The notes under the pieces are model-generated. The model was not told the origin of the DNA. It ran no database searches and worked only from the letters and a program-made list of their open reading frames with translations. A stretch of DNA of 32,009 bases. It comes from Euryarchaeota archaeon UBA602 (lineage in GTDB: Archaea; Thermoplasmatota; Poseidoniia; Poseidoniales; Thalassarchaeaceae). Where the stretch lies: assembly GCA_002498455.1 (NCBI GenBank), contig DAHO01000063.1, forward strand, positions 1 to 32,009. Reading direction: 5' to 3'. The translations under genes and the position numbers were made by a program. How positions within the stretch are numbered: the first letter of the stretch is position 1; each line of letters starts with the position of its first letter. This document shows, one piece after another, positions 24,080-32,009 of this stretch.

Positions 24080-25336
24080 ATGCGGGCATGGACATTCGCT
24101 AAGTTCATGCACGAAATTTTGAAATCCAAACCCGCTGATTTGGATTGGATTCAGTCGCAAGGGTTGTTGGCTGTAAAGTTGGCTCAAATTTTCGCACTTC
24201 GAAGTGATCTGATCTCAGTCGACAAGTGTAGACAATTGCAACAGTTGTACCAACATGCTGCAAGTATTCCTTCCGAAGCCGTCTTTGAAAATCTGGAAGC
24301 TAGGGCACCCTCGGGATTCTTCGATGCCTTCGAAGATATCGACAAAGTCCCTCTTGCTGCCGCATCGGTCGGCCAAGTACATCGTGCAACATTGAAGTCG
24401 GGCGAAGAAGTCGTCATCAAGATCATCAAGGCTGAGAATGAGAAGGCCTTCCGTCGTGATGTCAAAAGAATGCGAAGATGGTTGCGAATTTTCCTGATTT
24501 TCATGCCCAAATTACGCCGAGTGGGTAATCCTGTGGCGTTACTGAACCACGTCGCTGACTACACTACGCGGGAGCTGGATTTGCGAAATGAAATCGCGGG
24601 AGCCAACGAATTGAGGCAAATCCAACACGATGTCATCGATACCTTCGCCATGGACAAATTGCGATTTCCGAAATATTACCCGGAATTGTCGAATGAACAT
24701 GTATTGGTCTCAGAATTCATCCGAGGAGATTCTCTCGAGGATGGGATTGATTCCGGAACGCTGTCGTGGTCCAAGTTACTCGATTTGTTTCGAATACATG
24801 GGGCCTATTTGTTCGGTATCGGTACCTTCCACGGCGACCTCCATCCTGGCAATTGCATCATAGACCACGAAGGAAATTTTGTGTTTATCGACAATGGGGC
24901 CATCTGTCATGCACCCCCAATGATCAGCGGTGCACTATTCCGATTCTTTGAGCATCTGTCGAACAGTCAATTGGAAGCAGCATTTGAGGCCTTATTGGGT
25001 GTATCAAAAAAGCAACTCAGTGAGAAACGCAAACGCAAGTACATGGCGATCATGTACGACATTTACCATGACTTTGAGATGCGCTCTGTCGGTGAACAGA
25101 GTTTGACGCAAATCATGATGAAAACGGTTCGCTGTGCCGTCGAAGTTGCAGGGGCCGACTTTGGTGAAGAAGCATTTCCAATCATTCGTGCGCTGATGTA
25201 TCTAGACGGATTGGTGATTCGAACGCATCCCGATGTCAAACTAATCCGCTCAATGAGTCCATATCTTCAGGAATTTCGAACCAGTTTACCCATTCCTGAA
25301 CCCGAACAAAACCCGCTACAAACTGCCGAATTGTAG
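24080..25336 (+). CDS. ABC1/UbiB-like atypical kinase family protein
   Basis: A 418-residue member of the ABC1/ADCK/UbiB family. In order: GLLAVKLAQIFALRSDLIS (KxGQ region, here KLAQ), PLAAASVGQVHRA (Ala-rich nucleotide loop), VVIKII (ATP-site Lys), TRELDLRNEIAGANEL (ExD/EA-N region), LVSEFIRGDSL, FHGDLHPGNCII (catalytic HGDxHPGN) and FVFIDNGAI (DFG position, here DNG). No membrane helices are evident at the C-terminus, unlike E. coli UbiB. Family members support isoprenoid quinone or lipid metabolism through ATPase activity; the archaeal role is not established. Two normally conserved motif residues are changed. It is divergent from tgtA; the phosphatase follows on the same strand. Confidence 0.85.
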   Translation: MRAWTFAKFMHEILKSKPADLDWIQSQGLLAVKLAQIFALRSDLISVDKCRQLQQLYQHAASIPSEAVFENLEARAPSGFFDAFEDIDKVPLAAASVGQVHRATLKSGEEVVIKIIKAENEKAFRRDVKRMRRWLRIFLIFMPKLRRVGNPVALLNHVADYTTRELDLRNEIAGANELRQIQHDVIDTFAMDKLRFPKYYPELSNEHVLVSEFIRGDSLEDGIDSGTLSWSKLLDLFRIHGAYLFGIGTFHGDLHPGNCIIDHEGNFVFIDNGAICHAPPMISGALFRFFEHLSNSQLEAAFEALLGVSKKQLSEKRKRKYMAIMYDIYHDFEMRSVGEQSLTQIMMKTVRCAVEVAGADFGEEAFPIIRALMYLDGLVIRTHPDVKLIRSMSPYLQEFRTSLPIPEPEQNPLQTAEL

Positions 25337-25413
25337 GTTCACTTGCCGAACCGCAAATCAGCTGTAAATTCCTAGGGTTGATATACCCCGGGACACCATG
25401 TATCTCTGATACT

Positions 25414-26232
25414 ATGACTGAAGTTTTGAGGGATATAGATACAGAGGTTGAGTTGCAAAATGCGTTAAATCGAGGCGACCGAGTCTGGGTGGTTGGCGAC
25501 GTTCACGGACATTCAGATGCACTGGAGAATTTGATTACAGAACTTGACCCCAACCCGGGAGATCGAATTGTTCTGATGGGCGACCTGATTGACAGAGGGC
25601 CCGATTCAAGGATGGTCATTCGAATCGCAAAGGAGCGCGCTGATACATTCGTCATTCGCGGCAACCACGAAGATTGGGCTCTGAATGGCATCGGGCAGAA
25701 TGAACTCAAAACATGGACTGCAAGTCTAGATTGGCTGATGGCCGGTGGAAAGCAATGCTTGGACAGTTACTCAAATTCCGATGGTGAATTGAATACTGAA
25801 GATTGGTCTCGTGATTTGGAATGGATGATGTCGATGCCCCATTGTCTGATTCTCGACGACTGGGTACTTGTCCATGCGGGATTGGAGCCAGGGGTACCAT
25901 TGGAATCACAAACACCACGCCAAATGATGTGGATTCGAGATGAGTTCCATGATGCTGTGGAACCTGTCGACCCGAATCGAACTGTCGTGTTTGGACACAG
26001 CATTACCCATGTGGTTCTCGGGAAAGAATTCGGCGAGGTCGCCACGAGTCGCTCGGAACTTGAAGATGGGCGACCTTTGTGGGTCGGCATCGACACAGGT
26101 GCTTGTGATTCCAAATCAGGGTGGTTAACGGCAATGGATCTCGGAAGTGGAGAATTAATACAAGCTAAAGATGACGGTGAGATTCGACGGTTGAGTTCCA
26201 TACTCAAACAAATGTCACGTTCCCAAACTTGA
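25414..26232 (+). CDS. PPP-family metallophosphoesterase (ApaH/Ser-Thr phosphatase type)
   Basis: A 272-residue cytoplasmic phosphoesterase with the full two-metal signature: VVGDVHGHSDAL, LMGDLIDRGPDS, VIRGNHEDWAL, then LVHAGLEPG and VFGHSITH as the later metal His ligands, and IDTGAC near the end. The GDVHG/GDLIDRG/GNHE set is shared by bacterial-type PrpA/PrpB phosphatases and symmetrical Ap4A hydrolase (ApaH); sequence alone does not decide the substrate. ATG 25414 (MTEVLRD) is chosen over an upstream in-frame alternative near 25378. The 3' end overlaps the convergent nfu-like gene by 29 bp. Confidence 0.88.
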   Translation: MTEVLRDIDTEVELQNALNRGDRVWVVGDVHGHSDALENLITELDPNPGDRIVLMGDLIDRGPDSRMVIRIAKERADTFVIRGNHEDWALNGIGQNELKTWTASLDWLMAGGKQCLDSYSNSDGELNTEDWSRDLEWMMSMPHCLILDDWVLVHAGLEPGVPLESQTPRQMMWIRDEFHDAVEPVDPNRTVVFGHSITHVVLGKEFGEVATSRSELEDGRPLWVGIDTGACDSKSGWLTAMDLGSGELIQAKDDGEIRRLSSILKQMSRSQT

Positions 26233-26653
26233 GAACGAATTCTCGACCCAACTCATCAAAGGTGTCCAAGAGACTCTTGCTGAATCGAATGCGCCATAGT
26301 TCACCTGTGGCCAATAAATCCGCTTGAATGCCTTGCAATGTCCCCGGGGCAGCCCCGCAAGCAATGCAAGCACCATCCAGGTTCAGAATCAGATCCAGTC
26401 CAAGTTCTTCCTCCGAAATGTGTTCAACTTTGATGGCACCTCCATGTCCTTCAAGCGCGGCACGAACCGCACCTAAACGAGCGATAATTGCTGGGACCAA
26501 ATCATCGGAATCGATGAGTTCTTTCAGAGGGATCGAACGCAATCGATTGTCTAACTCTGCATCCGCAGATTCTGCAATCCGCTTCGCAGCTTCTTCCTCG
26601 AGGGATTGGGTGGCCTCTGCACGATACAGATTGGCCAATTCATCCTCGTCCAT
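26204..26653 (-). CDS. NifU-C/Nfu-like iron-sulfur carrier
   Basis: A 149-residue protein with a C-terminal Nfu domain: AIIARLGAVRAALEGHGGAIKVEHI then LDLILNLDGACIACGAAPGTLQGIQADLL, matching the iRp-l--hGGdvelv and l-GaC-gCp-s--Tl--gI- pattern. The CxxC pair (CIAC) would hold a bridging [4Fe-4S] cluster between two subunits. The N-terminal ~55 residues are acidic and helical without known motif. It lies divergent from sufC, sharing a ~110-bp intergenic region with the suf operon, which fits a cluster-delivery role. Confidence 0.82.
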   Translation of the reverse strand: MDEDELANLYRAEATQSLEEEAAKRIAESADAELDNRLRSIPLKELIDSDDLVPAIIARLGAVRAALEGHGGAIKVEHISEEELGLDLILNLDGACIACGAAPGTLQGIQADLLATGELWRIRFSKSLLDTFDELGREFVLKFGNVTFV

Positions 26654-26764
26654 GCTTCGCCGAGCATCTACAACTTTCTATTCTCTTCGCACCTCTGGTG
26701 CGGATAAGATTTAGCACAGTTTGATAAGTATTGTTAGGCAGGGCAGTATATAGGAGAGGTACCG
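26654..26764. promoter_or_regulatory. Divergent nfu/suf regulatory region
   Basis: 111 bp between the nfu-like start and sufC. Seen: a perfect inverted repeat CGCACC-TCT-GGTGCG (26688-26702); GATAAG twice (26703-26708 and 26723-26728); and GGAGAGGT shortly before the sufC ATG as ribosome binding site. A TATATA at 26747-26752 is too close to sufC to serve it but could face nfu. The inverted repeat is a candidate operator for iron or redox control; that is inference. Confidence 0.4.
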
Positions 26765-27520
26765 ATGGCTGACCAAATGATTTTACGAATCAAGAATCTT
26801 CATGTTTCGATTGAAGATACCGAGATTCTTCGCGGTCTAGATTTGGAAATTAAGGCGGGGGAAACTCACGCATTAATGGGCCGAAATGGAAGTGGGAAAT
26901 CGACCCTGGCCAATGTCCTCATGGGCCATCCTGCCTACGAAATCACAGATGGAACGATTGAATTCTTGGGCGAGGATTTGACCGAAATGGAACCTTGGGA
27001 ACGAGCCCGTGCTGGCTTGTTCCTTTCTTTCCAATACCCGCAAGCAGTCCCCGGACTCCAGGTTGGTAACTTCCTCCGAAAGTCTGTCCAAGCAATTCGC
27101 GGAGAAAATGCACCCGGTGCCAGAGATTTCCGTGCTGAACTCAACGCTGCAATGGAAGAGTTAGATGTCGACAAGCAATTCTTAGGTCGATATGTAAACG
27201 ATGGATTCAGTGGGGGCGAAAAGAAGCGATTTGAAATTCTACAGCTTTTACTCAGCAAACCCACACTCTCAGTTCTCGATGAGACCGACTCAGGATTAGA
27301 CATCGATGCATTGCAAACCGTCTCCAAGGGAATTAATGCCGCGGCTACCGATGAAACTGGTTGCCTAATAATCACTCACTATCAGCGGATTTTAGATCAT
27401 GTCAAACCCAGTCACGTCCACATCATGATTGATGGCAAGTTCGTTAAGACTGGCGGTGCTGACCTAGCGATTCAAGTTGAAGAAAAGGGCTATGAGTGGC
27501 TCAACCCAGATACAAATTGA
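26765..27520 (+). CDS. sufC: Fe-S cluster assembly ATPase SufC
   Basis: The ATPase of the SufBCD scaffold complex. Walker A is GRNGSGKST, Q-loop LFLSFQYPQAVPGLQVGNFLR (the SufC-specific FQ-P-E/Q-PG-- segment), signature FSGGEKKRFEILQL, Walker B LSVLDETDSGLD, switch His IITHYQRIL, all typical of SufC including the ETDSGLD D-loop. 251 residues is the normal length. A strong Shine-Dalgarno (GGAGAGG) precedes the ATG. First gene of a six-gene operon; sufB starts 11 bp after its stop. Confidence 0.96.
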   Translation: MADQMILRIKNLHVSIEDTEILRGLDLEIKAGETHALMGRNGSGKSTLANVLMGHPAYEITDGTIEFLGEDLTEMEPWERARAGLFLSFQYPQAVPGLQVGNFLRKSVQAIRGENAPGARDFRAELNAAMEELDVDKQFLGRYVNDGFSGGEKKRFEILQLLLSKPTLSVLDETDSGLDIDALQTVSKGINAAATDETGCLIITHYQRILDHVKPSHVHIMIDGKFVKTGGADLAIQVEEKGYEWLNPDTN

Positions 27521-27530
27521 GGTGATATGT

Positions 27531-28943
27531 ATGGCAGAAAATACCGAGGCAAGAGATGCTGTTGGGGATTACCGATATGGTTTCCATGACCCAGAAAACC
27601 ATACGATTCGGTTTGACAATGGATTATCAGAAAAGGTAGTCCGGGACATCTCTGCACTGAAGAATGAACCCGAGTGGATGACCGAAATTCGCGTCAAGGC
27701 ATACAACCACTTTGCCAACCGTCCCATGCCCACATGGGGAAACATGTCGATGCTCGAAGAAATTGATTTTGAGGCCATTACCTATTTCCTCAAATCCAGT
27801 GATCAAACCGAGAACAGTTGGGATGACGTACCTGATGATATTCGCAACACATTTGACCGCCTAGGCATCCCTGAGGCCGAACAAAAGTGGTTGTCAGGTG
27901 TAACTGCACAATACGAATCTGAAGCGGTCTACCATAGTATTCGTGAAGATCTTGAGGAACAAGGTGTGATTTTCCTGGACATGGATTCCGGACTGAAGGA
28001 ATATCCTGAATTGGTCAAGAAGTGGTTTTGCACGGTCGTACCTTATGCAGACAACAAATTCAGTGCCCTGAATACTGCAGTTTGGTCGGGTGGCTCATTC
28101 ATCTATGTTCCCAAGGGCGTCCATGTTGAGATGCCCGTGCAAGCATATTTCCGGATTAATGCAAAGAACATGGGTCAGTTTGAACGAACTCTAATCATTG
28201 CGGACGAAGGGTCCTCTATCCACTATGTTGAAGGGTGTACTGCACCAACTTATTCTACGGATTCTTTGCATTCTGCTGTCGTTGAATTGATTGCGCTTCC
28301 TGGCGCATACATTCGATATTCAACCGTGCAGAATTGGAGCGCGAATGTGTACAACCTGGTGACCAAGCGTGCTGTAGCTCATGAAAATGCAACTGTGGAA
28401 TGGGTGGATGGAAACATCGGCTCGAAGTTGACGATGAAGTATCCATCTGTCATTCTCAAAGGCGAGGGGGCACATGCAGAAGTCATCTCAGTCGCATACT
28501 CAGGCAAAGGACAGCACCAAGACGCAGGTGCAAAGATTCACCACTTAGCCTCAAACACCACCAGTAAGATTCTCTCAAAATCCATCTCTAAAGATGGTGG
28601 ACGGGGATCTTATCGAGGTATGGTACAGGTCGCTAGGAAGGCTGAGAACTGCAAAGTCAACGTTGTCTGCGATGCGCTGATTCTCGACAAGGATTCACGT
28701 AGCGATACCTATCCCACGATGGAAATTGCCAATCCAACTTGCCGATCTGAGCACGAAGCAAGTGTGTCCAAAGTTAGTGACGACCAAGTATTCTACCTGA
28801 TGGCTAGGGGGCACTCTGAGGAAGAGGCATTGGCCCTGATTGTCAACGGGTTTTTCGAACCATTTACTCGTGAATTACCCATGGAATACGCTGTCGAATT
28901 AAACAAATTGATGGCGCTTGAAATGGAAGGAAGTATCGGTTAG
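27531..28943 (+). CDS. sufB: Fe-S cluster scaffold protein SufB
   Basis: SufB receives sulfur and iron within SufBC2D to build clusters. ATG 27531 (MAENTEARD) follows GAGGTGAT and gives 470 residues, the family norm; the open frame from 27477 overlaps sufC and is rejected. Motifs seen: WMTEIRVKAYNHFANRPMPTWG, VPYADNKFSALNTAVWSGGSFIYVPKGVHVEMPVQAYFRIN, SIHYVEGCTAPTYSTDSLHSAVVEL, and the C-terminal RSEHEASVSKVSDDQVFYLMARG with the conserved His-Glu. The usual SufB beta-helix and C-terminal helices are intact. sufD follows after 15 bp. Confidence 0.96.
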   Translation: MAENTEARDAVGDYRYGFHDPENHTIRFDNGLSEKVVRDISALKNEPEWMTEIRVKAYNHFANRPMPTWGNMSMLEEIDFEAITYFLKSSDQTENSWDDVPDDIRNTFDRLGIPEAEQKWLSGVTAQYESEAVYHSIREDLEEQGVIFLDMDSGLKEYPELVKKWFCTVVPYADNKFSALNTAVWSGGSFIYVPKGVHVEMPVQAYFRINAKNMGQFERTLIIADEGSSIHYVEGCTAPTYSTDSLHSAVVELIALPGAYIRYSTVQNWSANVYNLVTKRAVAHENATVEWVDGNIGSKLTMKYPSVILKGEGAHAEVISVAYSGKGQHQDAGAKIHHLASNTTSKILSKSISKDGGRGSYRGMVQVARKAENCKVNVVCDALILDKDSRSDTYPTMEIANPTCRSEHEASVSKVSDDQVFYLMARGHSEEEALALIVNGFFEPFTRELPMEYAVELNKLMALEMEGSIG

Positions 28944-28958
28944 TTAGGGGTTGCTTAC

Positions 28959-30059
28959 ATGGCTTACTCGGAACTTGAAATGCCAGAACGAGCTGACCAT
29001 TTGTGGCGCTACACGCCTTGGCATCGAATCCATCCGAATGGTGAACTTTCGGATGTTCCAGAAGCCCAAGGTGCAGTTCTTGAATTGCGTTCTCTTGATG
29101 GTTCTACCGAACCTGCAGGGGTGACATTGGAGGTTGCCACAGAAGAGGACATTCAACGTCTATGCTTGAGTGGTAAAGAAGATGTTAGTACTCAATTTAT
29201 CCAGGCAATGACTCAAGGAAATATTGTCGTCTTACGAGTGGCAAGGAAAGCCAAACCTAGCCAACCTGTATTGCTGAATATCGAATGCACTGGTGAAGTC
29301 TGTGCTCTGCACTTGCTATTGGATGTTGGTGAATTAGCAGAAGTGGAACTTATCACAAGACTTTCTGGAGATGCAGATTGGACCGGTTTCCTTCGCCAAG
29401 GTATCTTTGGCAATGCGTCTCATGTGAATGATGTCGTCATCAATCATATCGGAGAGGGGCGTTTACTTCGAACCGATGGTATCCACCTCGGCCGTGACGC
29501 ACAGGTTCGAGGGGGGACTGTAGGTTCCGGCGGCGCATCACGCTGCAAAGCTGATTTGCGCTATATCATGGAAAAAGAAGGTGCATCACTCAAGGTCAAT
29601 GGAAGTATCCTCACATTGGATGGAATGCACAATGATCACCACGTCGAAATCCTCCACTTGGCACCCGAAACCTACAGTCGATTGGATTGGCATAGTGCAT
29701 GTTCAGGAAAATCCCGTACAATTGGCACTGGAATGCTGCGAATCGAAGCGGGTGCGAAGGGGGCTGATGCCGGCCAGTTGTTCCACAATTTACTTCTCAG
29801 CAAATATGCAGAGGCCGACAGTATTCCTGAATTGGAAGTCAGTGAGAATGATGTGGTCGGATGTGGCCATGGCACAGCGAATGGACCCGTTGATGATGAT
29901 CAAATGTTTTACCTAAGTACCCGCGGATTTAACGAGACTGAAGCCCGGGATGTTTTGGTGGCGGCATTCCTGAATGCTACGCTTACAGAAATGGGTAGTA
30001 CGGTGTTGCACCAACACCTGCTGAAAACCCTCACTCAGGATTTGGCGGTTGAGCTTTAA
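28959..30059 (+). CDS. sufD: Fe-S cluster assembly protein SufD
   Basis: SufD is the SufB-related partner in the SufBC2D complex. Seen: HLWRYTPWHRI near the start (the E-WRYT motif), a central beta-helix region with LLRTDGIHLGRDAQVRGG, HNDHHVEILHLAPET and SRTIGTGMLRIEAGAKGADAGQLFHNLLLS, then VGCGHGTANGPVDDDQMFYLSTRGFNETEARDVLVAAFLN, matching cSHGat-G-id-d-lFYl-sRGi---A---l--aF. At 366 residues it is short compared with bacterial SufD (~420). Directly between sufB and sufS in the operon. Confidence 0.93.
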   Translation: MAYSELEMPERADHLWRYTPWHRIHPNGELSDVPEAQGAVLELRSLDGSTEPAGVTLEVATEEDIQRLCLSGKEDVSTQFIQAMTQGNIVVLRVARKAKPSQPVLLNIECTGEVCALHLLLDVGELAEVELITRLSGDADWTGFLRQGIFGNASHVNDVVINHIGEGRLLRTDGIHLGRDAQVRGGTVGSGGASRCKADLRYIMEKEGASLKVNGSILTLDGMHNDHHVEILHLAPETYSRLDWHSACSGKSRTIGTGMLRIEAGAKGADAGQLFHNLLLSKYAEADSIPELEVSENDVVGCGHGTANGPVDDDQMFYLSTRGFNETEARDVLVAAFLNATLTEMGSTVLHQHLLKTLTQDLAVEL

Positions 30060-30111
30060 TCAGAACATGACTTCATATCCCATTGTTCAGTCCGAAGGAC
30101 TGGGAAGACAC

Positions 30112-31341
30112 ATGTCACTGGATCTCGAATCGATTCGTGCGGACTTTCCAATCCTTTCTCGAAAGGTTTCAGGTGGCAAAGATTTGGTCTACCTTGACAA
30201 TGCTGCCACCACCCAAAAACCGCAGGTAGTCATCGATGCGATGACTCGATACTATGAGCAATCCAATGCCAATGTCCACCGCGCAGTACACACTTTGGCC
30301 GCCGAAGCAACCGAACAATACGAAGCTGCACGTGATACACTCGCCGATTGGTTTGGAACCACGCGGGACAACTTGATTTTCACCAGCGGCACCACGGAAG
30401 CGATCAATCTAGTGGCATGGGGTTGGGCACGTTCCAACCTCAATCGAGGTGATGCTGTGGTGATTACCGAAATGGAACACCACGCCGATATTGTCCCTTG
30501 GCAATTGTTGGCCGAAGAGAAAGGCATTGAGATTCGAGTGGTACCGATTGACACGGATCGAGATGTCCTTGACATGGAAATTTTCGAGGCCTCTTTGCCA
30601 GGTTCTCGATTGGTCTGTGTCGTCCACACCTCAAACGTCCTTGGGGTGGCCAATCCTGTTGCAGACATCATTTCACAATCCCATGCTGCGGGTGCCAAGG
30701 TGCTCATCGACGCAGCTCAAGCCGCCCCTCACGAGCGAATCAACTTCGCTAAGATGGGTGCAGATTTTGTGGCCATCAGTGGACACAAGATGTGTGGACC
30801 CACCGGAATTGGTTGCCTATTGGCCACTTCTGAATGCATTGAGGAAATGGAGCCGTTCATGTCCGGGGGCGACATGATTGAGACGGTGACCATGGAGAAA
30901 TCGACCTTTGCCAGTGGGCCGCAGAAGTTTGAGGCGGGAACCCCAAAAATCGCTGAAGCCATCGGCTTTGCAGCCGCGGCAGATTATCTCTCAAATCTTG
31001 ACTTGGGGGCCGTTCACACCCATATTCGTGGATTGGCCATGTACACCGCAACCGAACTCAAATCAGTCCATGGCATCACGGTCTATGGAGACCACAGCGT
31101 TGCCGAGGGGAGTGGAGTCGTCTCCTTCCTACACGATACGATTCATGCTGAAGATTTAGCCAGATTCATGGATGCAGGTGGGTTTGCCATGCGCACCGGA
31201 CACCACTGTGCCCAACCCCTACTCGATGCGTATGGAGTGAGCAGTACCAATCGCGTCTCATTCTACCTTTACAATACACAAAAAGAAGCGACGGCGTTTG
31301 TGGAGCATCTGCGATACGTGGTGGATAAGTTCGGTGGGTGA
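30112..31341 (+). CDS. sufS: Cysteine desulfurase SufS
   Basis: A PLP enzyme that takes sulfur from cysteine for cluster assembly. Seen: IRADFPILSRKVSGGKDLVYLDNAATTQKP at the N-terminus, ANVHRAVHTLAAEAT, TEMEHHADIVPWQLLAEEKG, IDAAQAAPH, SGHKMCGPTGIGCLL with the PLP Lys, and RTGHHCAQPLLDAYG with the active-site Cys, the group II desulfurase layout. ATG 30112 (MSLDLESIR) puts IR-DFPIL at its usual distance and has GGGAAG upstream; ATG 30067 is an alternative. The next gene encodes SufE, which normally accepts the persulfide from SufS. Confidence 0.95.
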   Translation: MSLDLESIRADFPILSRKVSGGKDLVYLDNAATTQKPQVVIDAMTRYYEQSNANVHRAVHTLAAEATEQYEAARDTLADWFGTTRDNLIFTSGTTEAINLVAWGWARSNLNRGDAVVITEMEHHADIVPWQLLAEEKGIEIRVVPIDTDRDVLDMEIFEASLPGSRLVCVVHTSNVLGVANPVADIISQSHAAGAKVLIDAAQAAPHERINFAKMGADFVAISGHKMCGPTGIGCLLATSECIEEMEPFMSGGDMIETVTMEKSTFASGPQKFEAGTPKIAEAIGFAAAADYLSNLDLGAVHTHIRGLAMYTATELKSVHGITVYGDHSVAEGSGVVSFLHDTIHAEDLARFMDAGGFAMRTGHHCAQPLLDAYGVSSTNRVSFYLYNTQKEATAFVEHLRYVVDKFGG

Positions 31342-31345
31342 AGTC

Positions 31346-31765
31346 ATGACTTGGCCTGAAGCCCTTCAAGAAGCGATTGACACCTTCGCGGATGTCTTTG
31401 ATCCGATGGAACGCTACGAGATGTTGTTTGAATGGGCTGCCGAGGTCAATGAATTGCCATCTGACGAATGGAATGATTCCAACATGATTCACGGTTGCCA
31501 ATCGCAAGCCCATGTCATGTGCCATTTGGAAGAGGGGTTGTTCTACATGCGAGGGGGTGCAGATGCACAAATTGTGCAGGGCCTGATGGCCATCACCTGC
31601 TTGGCCGTGAATGGTCGACCCCCACAGGAAGTTGCGGATATGGAGCCCACGTTTGTCGATGAGATGGGCATCAAGGCCTCATTGACACCCAGTCGTTCCA
31701 ACGGGTTCCTCAATATGTTCAAACGTGTCCAAGATGAGGCATGTTTACTGACGGAGGGAGTATGA
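31346..31765 (+). CDS. sufE: SufE-type sulfur acceptor
   Basis: SufE takes the persulfide from SufS and passes it to SufB. The 139-residue product has the family signature: RYEMLFEWAAEVNELPSDEWND, then IHGCQSQAHVMC with the reactive Cys (compare V-GCqSqvWl), ADAQIVQGLMAITCLAVNGRPPQEVADM and the late NGFLNMFKRVQDEA (R-NG----ir). ATG 31346 starts just after the sufS stop; the frame upstream overlaps sufS. Many archaea with SufBC lack SufE, so its presence with a SufS suggests the operon follows the bacterial plan. Confidence 0.92.
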   Translation: MTWPEALQEAIDTFADVFDPMERYEMLFEWAAEVNELPSDEWNDSNMIHGCQSQAHVMCHLEEGLFYMRGGADAQIVQGLMAITCLAVNGRPPQEVADMEPTFVDEMGIKASLTPSRSNGFLNMFKRVQDEACLLTEGV

Positions 31766-32009
31766 TGAGTGACAAGCAGGCTGTGTTGGATGCATTGCAA
31801 GCAGTGGATGACCCAGAATTAGAGATCAGCATCGTCGAGTTGGGGCTCGTGTATGACGTGCGATTCGAAGGCACACACATCGAGGTCGATTTGACACTGA
31901 CCAGTCCAGGGTGTCCTGTTGCTCCTGAAATCATGGCCGCGGCCCACCGTGCGGCGTTGACTGCGGAAGGCGTGGAGAGTGTGCACATCAATTTGGTCTG
32001 GTCACCCCG
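31762..32009 (+). CDS. sufT: MIP18/DUF59-family Fe-S maturation protein, SufT-like (3' end outside window)
   Basis: The visible ~82 residues show the DUF59 pattern: LDALQAVDDPELEISIVELGLVYDV (compare l--V-DPElg-niveLGLiydv), then IEVDLTLTSPGCPVAPEIMAAAHRA with the conserved Cys of TSPGCP, and VESVHINLVWSP. The frame is still open at 32009, so the gene is cut by the window. Its ATG overlaps the sufE stop as ATGATGA-type coupling, with GGAGGGAG before it. Family members (SufT, PaaD, MIP18) help deliver Fe-S clusters; the location at the operon's end supports SufT. Confidence 0.88.
   Translation, partial: MMSDKQAVLDALQAVDDPELEISIVELGLVYDVRFEGTHIEVDLTLTSPGCPVAPEIMAAAHRAALTAEGVESVHINLVWSP

Noticed and set aside
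26747..26752. TATATA as the TATA box for sufC
   Set aside because: It is only about 13 bp from the ATG and overlaps the ribosome binding site zone, too close for an archaeal promoter serving a message with a leader.
27477..27530. Earlier start for sufB
   Set aside because: It lies inside sufC; ATG 27531 has a ribosome binding site and gives the usual SufB length.
1..32009. tRNA or rRNA genes, CRISPR arrays, insertion sequences, prophage or defence cassette
   Set aside because: By reading I found no cloverleaf-like intergenic sequence, regularly spaced repeats, transposase motifs or phage genes; nearly all DNA is occupied by protein genes.

Overview
The window looks like a chromosomal segment of an uncultivated euryarchaeon, most probably a planktonic marine lineage such as Marine Group II (Candidatus Poseidoniales, Thermoplasmatota). 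The archaeal markers are a long archaeosine-type tRNA-guanine transglycosylase with a PUA tail, a CTP-type riboflavin kinase (DUF120) and a DUF835 protein. They sit beside genes with a bacterial or organellar flavour: mitochondrial-like citrate synthase, SufE, a UMF1-type transporter and a DnaA-like ATPase. The lineage is inferred from gene content and was not tested by database search. Genes are packed tightly: no gap without a gene exceeds about 210 bp, and many neighbours overlap by 1-4 bp. I found no rRNA, tRNA, CRISPR array, insertion sequence or phage gene.

Layout. 1-492 is the 3' part of tatC, convergent with a UMF1-family MFS transporter (473-2245). 2280-3467 is a glycerophosphodiester phosphodiesterase-like gene whose HRG motif lies at the wrong end. 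3468-4646 is citrate synthase, divergent from a YkgJ-type cysteine-cluster gene (4746-5207) with a 17-bp palindrome between them. 5222-9084 is a coupled minus-strand pair: a PATAN-like/DUF835 protein followed by a DnaA-like AAA+ ATPase. 9185-11019 holds a DUF309 gene and two membrane proteins. 11020-14535 holds a Kbl-type enzyme, a PqqB-like metallo-beta-lactamase-fold protein, ribK and truA.

From 23919 down to 13642 the minus strand reads tgtA, ABC ATPase A, permease A, ATPase B, permease B, an unknown Trp-rich protein, a PH-domain membrane protein, a TPR-like protein and truA. The four ABC genes overlap by 1-4 bp and are almost certainly one transcript. 24080-26232 carries an ABC1/UbiB-like kinase and a PPP-type phosphatase on the plus strand.

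26204-32009 is an iron-sulfur assembly locus. An Nfu/NifU-C-like carrier is divergent from sufC-sufB-sufD-sufS-sufE-sufT; the last gene is cut by the window end. Together these encode the SufBCD scaffold, the SufS-SufE sulfur donor pair, a carrier and a MIP18-type maturation factor.

The items most worth a second look are the DnaA-like ATPase that lacks the DNA-binding domain and has Ala at the arginine-finger position, together with its DUF835 partner; the apparently circularly permuted GDPD; the tgtA whose zinc-ligand motif is gone; the ABC permease with an external calcium-loop-like domain; and a hexa-tryptophan run encoded by a (TGG)6 microsatellite.
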